Source of the DNA: DATFYP01 sp035626235
GTDB taxonomy: Archaea > Thermoproteota > Nitrososphaeria > Nitrososphaerales > Gagatemarchaeaceae
Length of the DNA: 21,128 nt
Reading direction: 5' to 3'
NCBI GenBank assembly: GCA_035626235.1
Contig: DASPOB010000045.1
Coordinates: 1-21,128 of the forward strand
The notes beneath the pieces were generated by a model. The model worked only from the letters and a program-made list of their open reading frames with translations. It searched no databases and was not told the origin of the DNA. Within the stretch, counting starts at the first letter, position 1. Each line of letters opens with the position of its first letter. The translations under genes were made by a program, and so were the position numbers. Positions 1-5,368 of the stretch are shown here, piece after piece.

Positions 1-673
1 CGGCCTCGGCGATCCTCTCGGCACAGAGGTCCTTGTCTATGACTGCGTCTACCCCTTCGTACTCCCCCTTCGAGTTTCTCACTACGGGGATTCCCCCTCC
101 TCCTCCTGCGACCAGTATCGGCCCAGTCCCGAGGATCTTCGAAATGGCATCAGCCTCGACGACCCTGACCGGCTCAGGGGAGGGGACAACCCTTCTGTAC
201 CGGCGTGGGCCTGTCTTGCCCACCGCTTTCATCACGAAACCCTTCTTCGCGGCGACCCTCTTCGATTCCTCTTCGGTGTAGAAAGGGCCGATTGGCTTGG
301 ACGGGTTCTTGAACGCCGGGTCAGCCCTGTCGACGTACACCTGGCATACGAGGGAAACGACTCCGCGCTTGGACCCGGCGCCCCTGAGCATGTTGCCGAG
401 CTCTCGTTGGATGAGATAGCCTATCTCCCCTTGCGTCATGGCGTCCATCACGTGCAGCGGGTTCTCCGGGACTTCCGTCGTGGACGACTCCTGAATGGCG
501 ATGTTCCCCACTTGTGGGCCGTTGCCGTGGGTGATCACCAGCTGGTGCCCCCTGTCGACGATCCTCATGACCTGCCTGGCGACCGTCCTCACGTTCTTGA
601 CCTGCTCTTCGTAGGTGCCTGTCTGGTCGGAATCGAGCAGAGCGTTGCCCCCGAGGGCCAGGACTATCTTCAA
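1..673 (-). CDS. arcC: Carbamate kinase (3' end outside window)
   Basis: Carbamate kinase interconverts carbamoyl phosphate + ADP and carbamate/NH3/CO2 + ATP; it is a cytosolic amino acid kinase-fold enzyme. The 224 visible residues include the N-terminal LALGGNAL nucleotide-binding motif (residues 5-12), HGNGPQVG (49-56), the QGEIGY segment (81-86), the glycine-rich AGGGGGIPV (189-197) and VIDKDL (211-216), all in family order. The family is usually about 310 residues, so roughly 85 C-terminal residues lie beyond base 1. I chose TTG at 673 because it gives the normal family N-terminus, a stop lies only four codons upstream in frame, and a TATA-like box (697-704) is centred about 27 bp upstream. 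No arginine deiminase or ornithine carbamoyltransferase gene is visible, so the source of carbamoyl phosphate cannot be told. Confidence 0.93.
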   Translation of the reverse strand, partial: MKIVLALGGNALLDSDQTGTYEEQVKNVRTVARQVMRIVDRGHQLVITHGNGPQVGNIAIQESSTTEVPENPLHVMDAMTQGEIGYLIQRELGNMLRGAGSKRGVVSLVCQVYVDRADPAFKNPSKPIGPFYTEEESKRVAAKKGFVMKAVGKTGPRRYRRVVPSPEPVRVVEADAISKILGTGPILVAGGGGGIPVVRNSKGEYEGVDAVIDKDLCAERIAEA

Positions 674-696
674 GGTAAACGGCTACTCGCCGGGGG

Positions 697-704
697 TAGA
701 AAAA
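697..704 (-). promoter_or_regulatory. TATA-like box for carbamate kinase
   Basis: On the minus strand it reads TTTTTCTA, centred about 27 bp before the TTG start, which fits a leaderless transcript. The match to an archaeal TATA consensus is modest. Confidence 0.4.
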
Positions 705-861
705 GTGACACTGGCCCCCGCACACTTGATCCCTGCGACCTCCGGCGAGACCCGGCAGACCTGCCTGCATCCGAGACCGAGGCAAGATAGGAAGTGAACG
801 GGATTATCCCCCGTCCTATTGGCGTAGCCTCCAGTGAGGCGGTCCGTCGGCTCCACTCACG

Positions 862-868
862 CTTAAGA
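862..868 (+). promoter_or_regulatory. TATA box of the 895 gene
   Basis: CTTAAGA is centred about 30 bp before the TTG at 895, consistent with a leaderless transcript. A perfect 10-bp palindrome follows directly downstream (871-880). Confidence 0.55.
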
Positions 869-870
869 GT

Positions 871-880
871 CCGCATGCGG
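871..880. promoter_or_regulatory. Perfect palindrome CCGCATGCGG between TATA and start
   Basis: This 10-bp perfect dyad lies between the TATA box (862-868) and the TTG start (895). A protein bound here would block transcription initiation, so an operator is possible. No other copy of this sequence was noticed in the window. Confidence 0.35.
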
Positions 881-894
881 TCTCTCCAGACCCG

Positions 895-1275
895 TTGACG
901 CCGCTTGAGGAGCTCTCCGACCTGCTCACAGGTAGCTCGCGCGTCGTCGTGCTCGCAGAGAAGGATGTTGACCTCAGGAGCGGGCGTGGCGACTGGAGCC
1001 TGGTCGTCATGAAGATGGTCGAAGGGTCCCTTGCTGCAGGGGGGAGGGGCGCTGGCTTCGGCGAGAGGAGAATCACAAAGGTGGCCCTGTATCGACTCAA
1101 GGATGGAAAGTGCGAGAAGCCGTTCGAGACCGAAGATGAATCACGCCTGGCCGGATTCGAAGTCCCATACTACGTCTCCCGTCTCCCGTTCGTCCTCGAG
1201 GACGGTAGCGAGGTCGTTGGGTACGGGGCCGTCGACCCCGGCCTCGTCGCCGAATACTCCAGGAGAATGGTCTGA
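895..1275 (+). CDS. Hypothetical protein, 126 aa
   Basis: I do not recognise this family. The protein is compact and soluble, without Cys pairs, signal peptide or membrane segment. Alternating hydrophobic/charged stretches suggest an alpha/beta fold: RVVVLAEKDVDL at about 16-27, WSLVVMKMVEG at 34-44, ITKVALYRLKDGK at 60-72 and a C-terminal YGAVDPGL segment. A glycine-rich turn (AAGGRGAGFGE, about 47-57) separates the two halves. The TTG start is chosen because it lies about 30 bp downstream of a TATA box with no better in-frame start near. Codon use and acidic composition match the neighbours, and the opposite-strand reading frame (816-1100) is basic and low-complexity, so the plus strand is the coding one. 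Confidence 0.7.
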   Translation: MTPLEELSDLLTGSSRVVVLAEKDVDLRSGRGDWSLVVMKMVEGSLAAGGRGAGFGERRITKVALYRLKDGKCEKPFETEDESRLAGFEVPYYVSRLPFVLEDGSEVVGYGAVDPGLVAEYSRRMV

Positions 1276-1284
1276 CTCGCTCCG

Positions 1285-1308
1285 GCGCCCGCTCCAAGGA
1301 GCTGGCGC
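1285..1308. repeat. Imperfect dyad upstream of the SDR promoter
   Basis: Arms GCGCC-c-GCTCC and GGAGC-t-GGCGC flank a 2-nt centre (AA), giving ten base pairs with one internal mismatch. It sits just after the stop of the 895 gene and about 13 bp before the TATA box at 1322. It is either a hairpin at the 3' end of the upstream transcript or a regulator site; no T-run follows it. Confidence 0.45.
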
Positions 1309-1321
1309 GCGCCTCCTAGGG

Positions 1322-1329
1322 TTAAAATA
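1322..1329 (+). promoter_or_regulatory. TATA box of the SDR gene
   Basis: TTAAAATA is a good archaeal TATA box centred about 28 bp before the ATG at 1353. With essentially no room for a leader, the mRNA is predicted to be leaderless. Confidence 0.7.
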
Positions 1330-1337
1330 GACTCGAC

Positions 1338-1347
1338 GGCGGCCGCC
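1338..1347. promoter_or_regulatory. Perfect palindrome GGCGGCCGCC between TATA and ATG
   Basis: A 10-bp perfect dyad lies 8 bp after the TATA box and 5 bp before the ATG. It is positioned like a repressor site or an initiation-region dyad; GC-only composition makes chance occurrence easier. Confidence 0.35.
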
Positions 1348-1352
1348 ACGTC

Positions 1353-2246
1353 ATGAAAGTCCTGGTCACGGGCGCGTCCGGGATGGTAGGGCGGAACCTC
1401 GTTTCCTACTTCCAGCAGAAAGGTGTGGGGGTGATCCCCACCGACCTTGCGGGCTGGGACGTCTCTGGCGACCTACTGGACAGGGACTTCGTCTTCAGCA
1501 GGTTGTCGGCCCTCGACTTCGACGCCGTAATCCATCTCGCGGCCATCACTGAGCTGAAGAAGACGATTGAAGATCCCCGACTCTGCTTCGAGGTCAACTG
1601 CTTCGGGACCCTCAACATGCTCGAGCTAGCGAGGAGGAAGGGGGTCTCGAGGATGGTCTTCTCTTCGTCCGCTAACGTCTTCGGGGCTCCCAAGGCCAAC
1701 CCGGTCACCGAGGAATCGCCGTTCAGCCCGAGGGTCCCCTACGACTATTCGAAGGTCATAAGCGAGAACATGGCCATGGGCTTCTTCAAGTCCAAGAACC
1801 TGCCAATTGCAATCACGCGGAGCTGGTTGCTATTCGGCGAGTACGACCAGCCGTCCAGGGCCACCATACGGTTCATCAGGGCCTGCCTCAAGGACGAGCC
1901 TTTGACGCTGTTCAACGAGGGGAGGGACACGACGTCTCCCTCCCACGCCGTAAATTACGCCAAGCTGGCTCTCGCGCTGCTCACGGACGAGAACGGAGTA
2001 GGGGAGGCATTCAACTTCGGAGGAGAGAGGGCGGTGTCCGTCAGGGAGCTCGCCGAGACGGTGAAGAAGCTGACGGGCTCGAAGTCGAAGCTTGACCTCG
2101 CGCCGCCTAGGACGGAACTCGAGAAGGACCCCCAGATCAGCTACCCGTCAATGCAGAAGGCCAAGACCCTTCTCGGTTACGAGCACGAGCTCACTCTCGA
2201 GCAGGGGCTGCAGAGGACAATCGACTGGGTGAAGAAGCAGGGCTAG
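1353..2246 (+). CDS. Extended SDR: NAD(P)-dependent epimerase/dehydratase
   Basis: A 297-residue nucleotide-sugar epimerase/dehydratase-like enzyme of the extended short-chain dehydrogenase family. The Rossmann dinucleotide motif GASGMVG is at 7-13, the HLAA segment at 61-64, the active-site Ser cluster FSSSANVFG at about 103-111, and the catalytic Tyr/Lys pair is PYDYSK (Y130, K134). The C-terminal half has the sugar-binding pattern of the family (REL-type helix, late GYEHELTLEQGL segment typical of these epimerases). The substrate cannot be named: UDP-sugar epimerisation or dehydration are both possible. ATG at 1353 is supported by the glycine motif right at the N-terminus and by the TATA box at 1322. 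Its stop codon overlaps the stop of rps10 on the other strand (CTAG, 2243-2246). Confidence 0.88.
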   Translation: MKVLVTGASGMVGRNLVSYFQQKGVGVIPTDLAGWDVSGDLLDRDFVFSRLSALDFDAVIHLAAITELKKTIEDPRLCFEVNCFGTLNMLELARRKGVSRMVFSSSANVFGAPKANPVTEESPFSPRVPYDYSKVISENMAMGFFKSKNLPIAITRSWLLFGEYDQPSRATIRFIRACLKDEPLTLFNEGRDTTSPSHAVNYAKLALALLTDENGVGEAFNFGGERAVSVRELAETVKKLTGSKSKLDLAPPRTELEKDPQISYPSMQKAKTLLGYEHELTLEQGLQRTIDWVKKQG

Positions 2247-2554
2247 GCAGTCAGGATTAGCTCAACTTTCACATCGTCCGGAATCTTCAGCTTGGTGATT
2301 TGTCTCATGGTCCTGTCGTCGGGCTGGATGTCCAGTATCCTGCGGTGGACCCTGAGCTGCCAGTGGTCGAACGTGTGGCTCCCCTCCCCCGTCGGTGCCT
2401 TCCTGGTGGTGATCTTGAGCTTCTTGGTTGGGAGCGGCTGCGGGCCCCTCACCTTGACCCCGGTCTTGTCGGCGATGTCCCTGATGTCCTTGGCCACCCT
2501 CTCGATCTCCTCCAAGTTCGTGCTGGTGAGCTTGATCCTGGCGAACTGGGCCAT
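2243..2554 (-). CDS. rps10: 30S ribosomal protein S10
   Basis: S10 is a small-subunit head protein. The 103 residues match the archaeal/eukaryotic S10 (uS10) family from end to end: ARIKLTSTN near the start, the loop RGPQPLPTKKLKI (about 36-48), GEGSHTFDHWQLRVHRR (56-72) and the final KIPDDVKVEL. An ATG at 2575 would add MGRAPSK, but I prefer ATG 2554: the TATA box at 2581-2588 is only about 10 bp before the first ATG and 30 bp before the second, and the extra codons coincide with a perfect 12-bp palindrome (2562-2573). In many archaea S10 follows the EF-1alpha gene; here it has its own promoter and no translation-factor neighbour. Confidence 0.95.
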   Translation of the reverse strand: MAQFARIKLTSTNLEEIERVAKDIRDIADKTGVKVRGPQPLPTKKLKITTRKAPTGEGSHTFDHWQLRVHRRILDIQPDDRTMRQITKLKIPDDVKVELILTA

Positions 2555-2561
2555 TTTGCTG

Positions 2562-2573
2562 GGGGCGCGCCCC
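2562..2573. promoter_or_regulatory. Perfect 12-bp palindrome in the S10 promoter
   Basis: GGGGCGCGCCCC lies between the S10 TATA box (2581-2588) and the preferred ATG (2554). It is the longest uninterrupted palindrome I found in the promoter regions. It could be an operator, or an initiation-region structure. Confidence 0.4.
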
Positions 2574-2580
2574 ATGCAGT

Positions 2581-2588
2581 CTATTTAG
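2581..2588 (-). promoter_or_regulatory. TATA box of rps10
   Basis: On the minus strand it reads CTAAATAG, centred about 30 bp upstream of the ATG at 2554. This spacing is the main reason for preferring that start over the upstream ATG. Confidence 0.6.
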
Positions 2589-2636
2589 GGGTTGTGTGCG
2601 GCTTCAGGCTGGAACCTCGTTCTCCTGTCCGTCCAT

Positions 2637-2644
2637 CTTATTAG
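2637..2644 (+). promoter_or_regulatory. TATA-like box of the HAD phosphatase
   Basis: CTTATTAG is centred about 28 bp before the TTG at 2669. The palindrome AGGGCCCT (2653-2660) lies between box and start. This promoter is divergent from that of rps10. Confidence 0.5.
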
Positions 2645-2668
2645 GAAAAGGGAGGGCCCTAGGTTCGG

Positions 2669-3511
2669 TTGAGGAATAGCGGGTCCGAAAGAGGACGCCT
2701 GAAAGATGAGGAAGGGCACTCACCTACAGCCAGACGCCGGTTCCTAGGACGGAAGTCACTCTTCCTGTTCGACCTAGACGGCGTCTTCTACAGGGGGAAG
2801 GAGAGCAGAGTTCCCCTAGGCGGTGAGAAGACCGTCGACGCCATCAGGTCCGCCGGCAAGGCGCTGTTCATCCTCACCAACGACTCCACAGACACGGTGG
2901 AGACAATTCACTCGCGGCTTGCCGAGTCCGGAATCACGGTCAGGGTCGACGAGATTCTTACCAGCGCATCCCTCACCTCCGACTATCTGAAGTCCAAGTA
3001 CGGACCGGTCTCTTACTATCTGATAGGGGAGCACGGGCTCGAGGCAGAGATGGCCAGGCTGGGGCACACGAAGACCGAGAGCGATCGAGCAGACTTCGTC
3101 GTCGTCGGCCTCGACAGGGAGCTCAGCTACAGAAAACTCGACCACGCTGCAAGGGCCGTGCGGAACGGAGCCACCATCATTGCGACGCACGCCGCCCGGC
3201 TCTACATGTACAAGACCGGCCCAGCTGTGGCGACAGGTCCGATTGTGAAGGCGCTCGAGTACGCGACGGGGAAAAGAGCCCGGGTCATTGGGAAGCCTTC
3301 CCCGCTGATGTTCAGGCTGGCCTTGAGAAAGGCGGGTTGCCCTGTCAAAGACGCCGTCATGATAGGTGACCAGGTAGAAACCGACGTGGCTGGTGCGGCA
3401 AGAGTAGGGATAGATGCGGTTCTTGTGACCACCGGTGTCGACAAGACGGCAAGGGGGTATAGGTTGCTTGCCACCATCCAGGGAGTCGACGACCTGGCGG
3501 CGCTTCTCTGA
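2669..3511 (+). CDS. HAD-IIA family phosphatase (NagD/p-nitrophenylphosphatase type)
   Basis: A 280-residue haloacid dehalogenase-superfamily sugar/aryl phosphatase; the substrate is unknown (phosphoglycolate, nucleotides and glycerol-3-phosphate are used by family members). Motif I FDLDGV carries the nucleophile and acid Asp (D35, D37), motif II is ILTNDS (family usually TNNS), the conserved Lys is in IGKPSP (motif III), and motif IV is MIGDQVETDVAGA with the Mg-binding Asp residues. The C2-type cap lies between motifs II and III. The TTG start gives a basic 30-residue lead before motif I, longer than in most homologues, but no better in-frame start exists and a TATA-like box is correctly spaced. 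Cytosolic. Confidence 0.88.
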   Translation: MRNSGSERGRLKDEEGHSPTARRRFLGRKSLFLFDLDGVFYRGKESRVPLGGEKTVDAIRSAGKALFILTNDSTDTVETIHSRLAESGITVRVDEILTSASLTSDYLKSKYGPVSYYLIGEHGLEAEMARLGHTKTESDRADFVVVGLDRELSYRKLDHAARAVRNGATIIATHAARLYMYKTGPAVATGPIVKALEYATGKRARVIGKPSPLMFRLALRKAGCPVKDAVMIGDQVETDVAGAARVGIDAVLVTTGVDKTARGYRLLATIQGVDDLAALL

Positions 3512-3525
3512 GATGGCCAGGCAAC

Positions 3526-3532
3526 CTTAAAT
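3526..3532 (+). promoter_or_regulatory. TATA box of the zinc-protein gene
   Basis: CTTAAAT is centred about 32 bp before the TTG at 3561. The palindrome AATCGATT (3530-3537) overlaps its downstream edge. Confidence 0.55.
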
Positions 3533-3560
3533 CGATTCACGAGGGCGCGAAAGCCAAAGC

Positions 3561-3971
3561 TTGCAGCACCTTTCCAAGTCCCCGACTAAGTGTGTCCTCT
3601 GCGGAGTGGCCGAGCCAGAAGCGGGAACCTTTCCGCAGGTCATCGGGGTAGGGAGGGTGTGCCTGGCGTGCGGAATGAAAAAAGTGAAGTGCGAAGCGTG
3701 CGGCTCCGATGTGAAGCTGCTGACTTCGTCCAGGCTGCAGGGAAAGACTCTCTGTCTCACGGACCATATGAAGGAAGTGGAGAAATACAGGCAGCACATC
3801 GTAGTCACCTTCGACGAGGATCTGGAACCAGCTGCCTCAATTCTTCCGAGGGCCCTGGCCGAGTCGCCTGAGGGGTACACCCTCCTGGCCGTCAGGAGAG
3901 GACGGAACAGTACCCACATCTGGGAAGCGGAGTACGAGAAGTCGGAAGTCTTCGAAATGCGTTGCAGCTAG
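3561..3971 (+). CDS. Cys-rich zinc-binding protein, 136 aa
   Basis: I do not recognise a named family. The N-terminal half holds seven cysteines arranged as three CxxC pairs and one more Cys close to a His: C11/C14 (CVLCG), C34/C37 (CLACG), C44/C47 (CEACG), then C65 and H69 (LCLTDH). This could bind two zinc ions in interleaved or tandem ribbons. The C-terminal half (about 78-136) is Cys-poor and probably alpha/beta, with an acidic patch (TFDEDLEP) and a YTLLAVRRGR strand. There is no membrane segment. TTG 3561 is chosen for TATA spacing and because it starts just before the first CxxC. A nucleic-acid-binding or protein-interaction role is possible but unproven. Confidence 0.72.
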   Translation: MQHLSKSPTKCVLCGVAEPEAGTFPQVIGVGRVCLACGMKKVKCEACGSDVKLLTSSRLQGKTLCLTDHMKEVEKYRQHIVVTFDEDLEPAASILPRALAESPEGYTLLAVRRGRNSTHIWEAEYEKSEVFEMRCS

Positions 3972-3990
3972 CGAATTCAACGGCTCAACT

Positions 3991-4012
3991 ACTTTTCACT
4001 CTTTTTCCTTTA
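3991..4012 (+). terminator. Pyrimidine/T-rich tract after the zinc-protein gene
   Basis: About 20 bp after the stop at 3971, a tract with runs of four, five and three T separated by C and A resembles archaeal U-tract termination sites. It merges with the promoter of the next gene. Confidence 0.4.
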
Positions 4013-4015
4013 AGC
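4008..4015 (+). promoter_or_regulatory. TATA box of the 4049 gene
   Basis: CTTTAAGC is centred about 37 bp before GTG 4049, predicting a start site near 4038 and a leader of about 10 nt. Confidence 0.55.
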
Positions 4016-4028
4016 GCACGTTTGCGCT
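4013..4028. promoter_or_regulatory. Dyad AGCGCA-N4-TGCGCT at the TATA/start-site region
   Basis: Two perfect 6-bp arms with a 4-nt centre overlap the end of the TATA box and reach to about 10 bp before the predicted transcription start. This is a classic location for a repressor operator. Confidence 0.4.
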
Positions 4029-4048
4029 GTTGCTTCGGTGCAGGGACT

Positions 4049-4372
4049 GTGCCAAGTGAGGAGATGCAGGTGTTGAACAGGCTCCTCCAGCAGTTCGAGG
4101 ATCTCAAGGAAGGGCTGGACCCGAACGTCCTGGTCGGGTGGTACGACAAGGTCGCCAGCGACGCGAAGGCCAAGGCGCCGCCGGAGCTGATGGACCTGAT
4201 CGATGTCGTTCAAGACCCGATACTTCCGATGAAATTCGAATTCAAGACTTCCAGGCGCACAGTGAAGTATGTGCTAGAGGCGATTGACGAGAACCTGGAA
4301 GCTATGCCGACGGCGACGCGGCTCTACTTCCAGAAGCTCTCGGAGCTCATCCAGGCAGAGATGCTTCGCTAG
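4049..4372 (+). CDS. Hypothetical helical protein, 107 aa
   Basis: No family recognised. The protein is almost entirely predicted helix: LNRLLQQFEDLKEGL (9-23), WYDKVASDAKAK (31-42), PPELMDLIDVV (44-54) and the C-terminal TRLYFQKLSELIQAEML (90-106), with a shorter MKFEFKTSRR strand in the middle. It has no Cys, signal peptide or membrane segment. The reading frame stays open upstream to 3962, but the TATA box at 4008-4015 lies inside that extension and its residues are Cys/Leu-rich and unlike the rest, so GTG 4049 (or ATG 4064) is the likely start. The stop shares CTAG with the stop of the convergent cupredoxin gene. Confidence 0.7.
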   Translation: MPSEEMQVLNRLLQQFEDLKEGLDPNVLVGWYDKVASDAKAKAPPELMDLIDVVQDPILPMKFEFKTSRRTVKYVLEAIDENLEAMPTATRLYFQKLSELIQAEMLR

Positions 4373-5355
4373 GACGCTTCCTTCACGACGACGGTACCGG
4401 TCATCCACGGGTGGTAGGTGCAATGGTACTCGTATACCCCTGGCTTGGTGAAGGTGTAGGAGAAGGAGGCCCCGGGAGCCAGGTAGCCCGAGTCGAACGC
4501 CTGCCCGTTAGCCGTGACAGTGTGGGGCTGGCTGTCGTCGTTCGTCCAGACTACCGTGTTGTTGACACCAATCACGACGGTGACGCTGTCCGGGCCGAAG
4601 CCCTTGCTGATTCCAGGGGTCCCGGCCCCTGCAAGGATGCTGACGCTGACGGACGTTATACCTGCCTGTGTTGCCTCCGTTGTCGTCTCCGATGCCTCGG
4701 CGGTGTAAGCCAGATTGGGGATTACCACGAGGTAGCCTATCATGCCGATCTGCGCGTGGTAGGTGCAGACGAATTCGTAGATTCCCGCATACCTGGACAC
4801 GAAGGAGTAAGTGGCAGAGACGTTTCCCGGCGTCCCCTTGACCACAACCCCCGGCGAGTTGTTGGCCGCAGGGGTCGTGAAAGTCTGGCCCGTCAGGTCG
4901 TTGACCAGCCCTGGGACCGTGGCGTTCACGATTATGTTGTAGGGGGGCCCGACGACGAAGTCATGGGCGACCGTGTCGTTGTCGATGAATGTCAGCTTTA
5001 CAGTGTCGCCCTGATTCACCACTATGAAGGAAGGGTCAAACCTGTCTTGGTGGGCGGAGGGCGATAGGTACCATGTCTCCCTTATGATTCTCGTCGTCGG
5101 GGCTTGGTTCATCACCGGGAGGCTCGCGTTCCCCTGGCCCCTGGTGCCGTTGACAGCTTCCTCCAGCTTCTCAACCTGAACCTCGAGGGCGGCGATTTGC
5201 TTGCTCTGGGAATTGAGTTGAGCGGACGGCGACTGCGTAGACGAGACGTAGACTACTGATACGGCGGCAAGCGCGATGATCAGCACTACGACGGTTGCTG
5301 CTGCGGATGACATGGCGTCCCTTTTCTCGGACCTCATCCTGGGACGAGTCGTCAC
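4369..5355 (-). CDS. Membrane-anchored double cupredoxin
   Basis: A 328-residue electron-transfer protein on the outer face of the membrane. It has an N-terminal membrane anchor (about 18-37), a short Gln/Glu-rich coiled-coil linker (about 44-69) and two cupredoxin domains. Domain 1 has a complete type 1 copper set H131, C197, H200, M205 with the plastocyanin-length loop C-x2-H-x4-M (CTYHAQIGM), and a long insertion with many Asn and Thr. Domain 2 has H278, C312, H315, M318 with the shorter amicyanin-type loop C-x2-H-x2-M (CTYHPWM). A Thr/Glu/Ala linker separates them. GTG 5355 is chosen because AGGTGA (5363-5368) lies 7 nt upstream; ATG 5337 or 5313 are alternatives. It begins 11 bp after the CoA-transferase stop, so the genes are probably co-transcribed. 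The redox partner is unknown. Confidence 0.9.
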   Translation of the reverse strand: MTTRPRMRSEKRDAMSSAAATVVVLIIALAAVSVVYVSSTQSPSAQLNSQSKQIAALEVQVEKLEEAVNGTRGQGNASLPVMNQAPTTRIIRETWYLSPSAHQDRFDPSFIVVNQGDTVKLTFIDNDTVAHDFVVGPPYNIIVNATVPGLVNDLTGQTFTTPAANNSPGVVVKGTPGNVSATYSFVSRYAGIYEFVCTYHAQIGMIGYLVVIPNLAYTAEASETTTEATQAGITSVSVSILAGAGTPGISKGFGPDSVTVVIGVNNTVVWTNDDSQPHTVTANGQAFDSGYLAPGASFSYTFTKPGVYEYHCTYHPWMTGTVVVKEAS

Positions 5356-5362
5356 GGCAAGT

Positions 5363-5368
5363 TCACCT
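5363..5368 (-). promoter_or_regulatory. Shine-Dalgarno AGGTGA deciding the cupredoxin start
   Basis: AGGTGA matches the archaeal anti-SD and sits 7 nt before GTG 5355, overlapping the stop codon of the CoA-transferase gene, so the two may be translationally coupled. Confidence 0.55.

Noticed and set aside
321..790. Long open frames on both strands overlapping carbamate kinase (33-281 +, 407-790 +, 321-785 -)
   Set aside because: They are out-of-frame or antisense to a region with unambiguous carbamate kinase motifs; their translations are Arg/Pro/Gly-rich and low in family-like structure.
4411..5067. 218-residue plus-strand frame opposite the cupredoxin
   Set aside because: Antisense to both copper sites, with Val/Asp/Arg-skewed composition and no promoter or SD.
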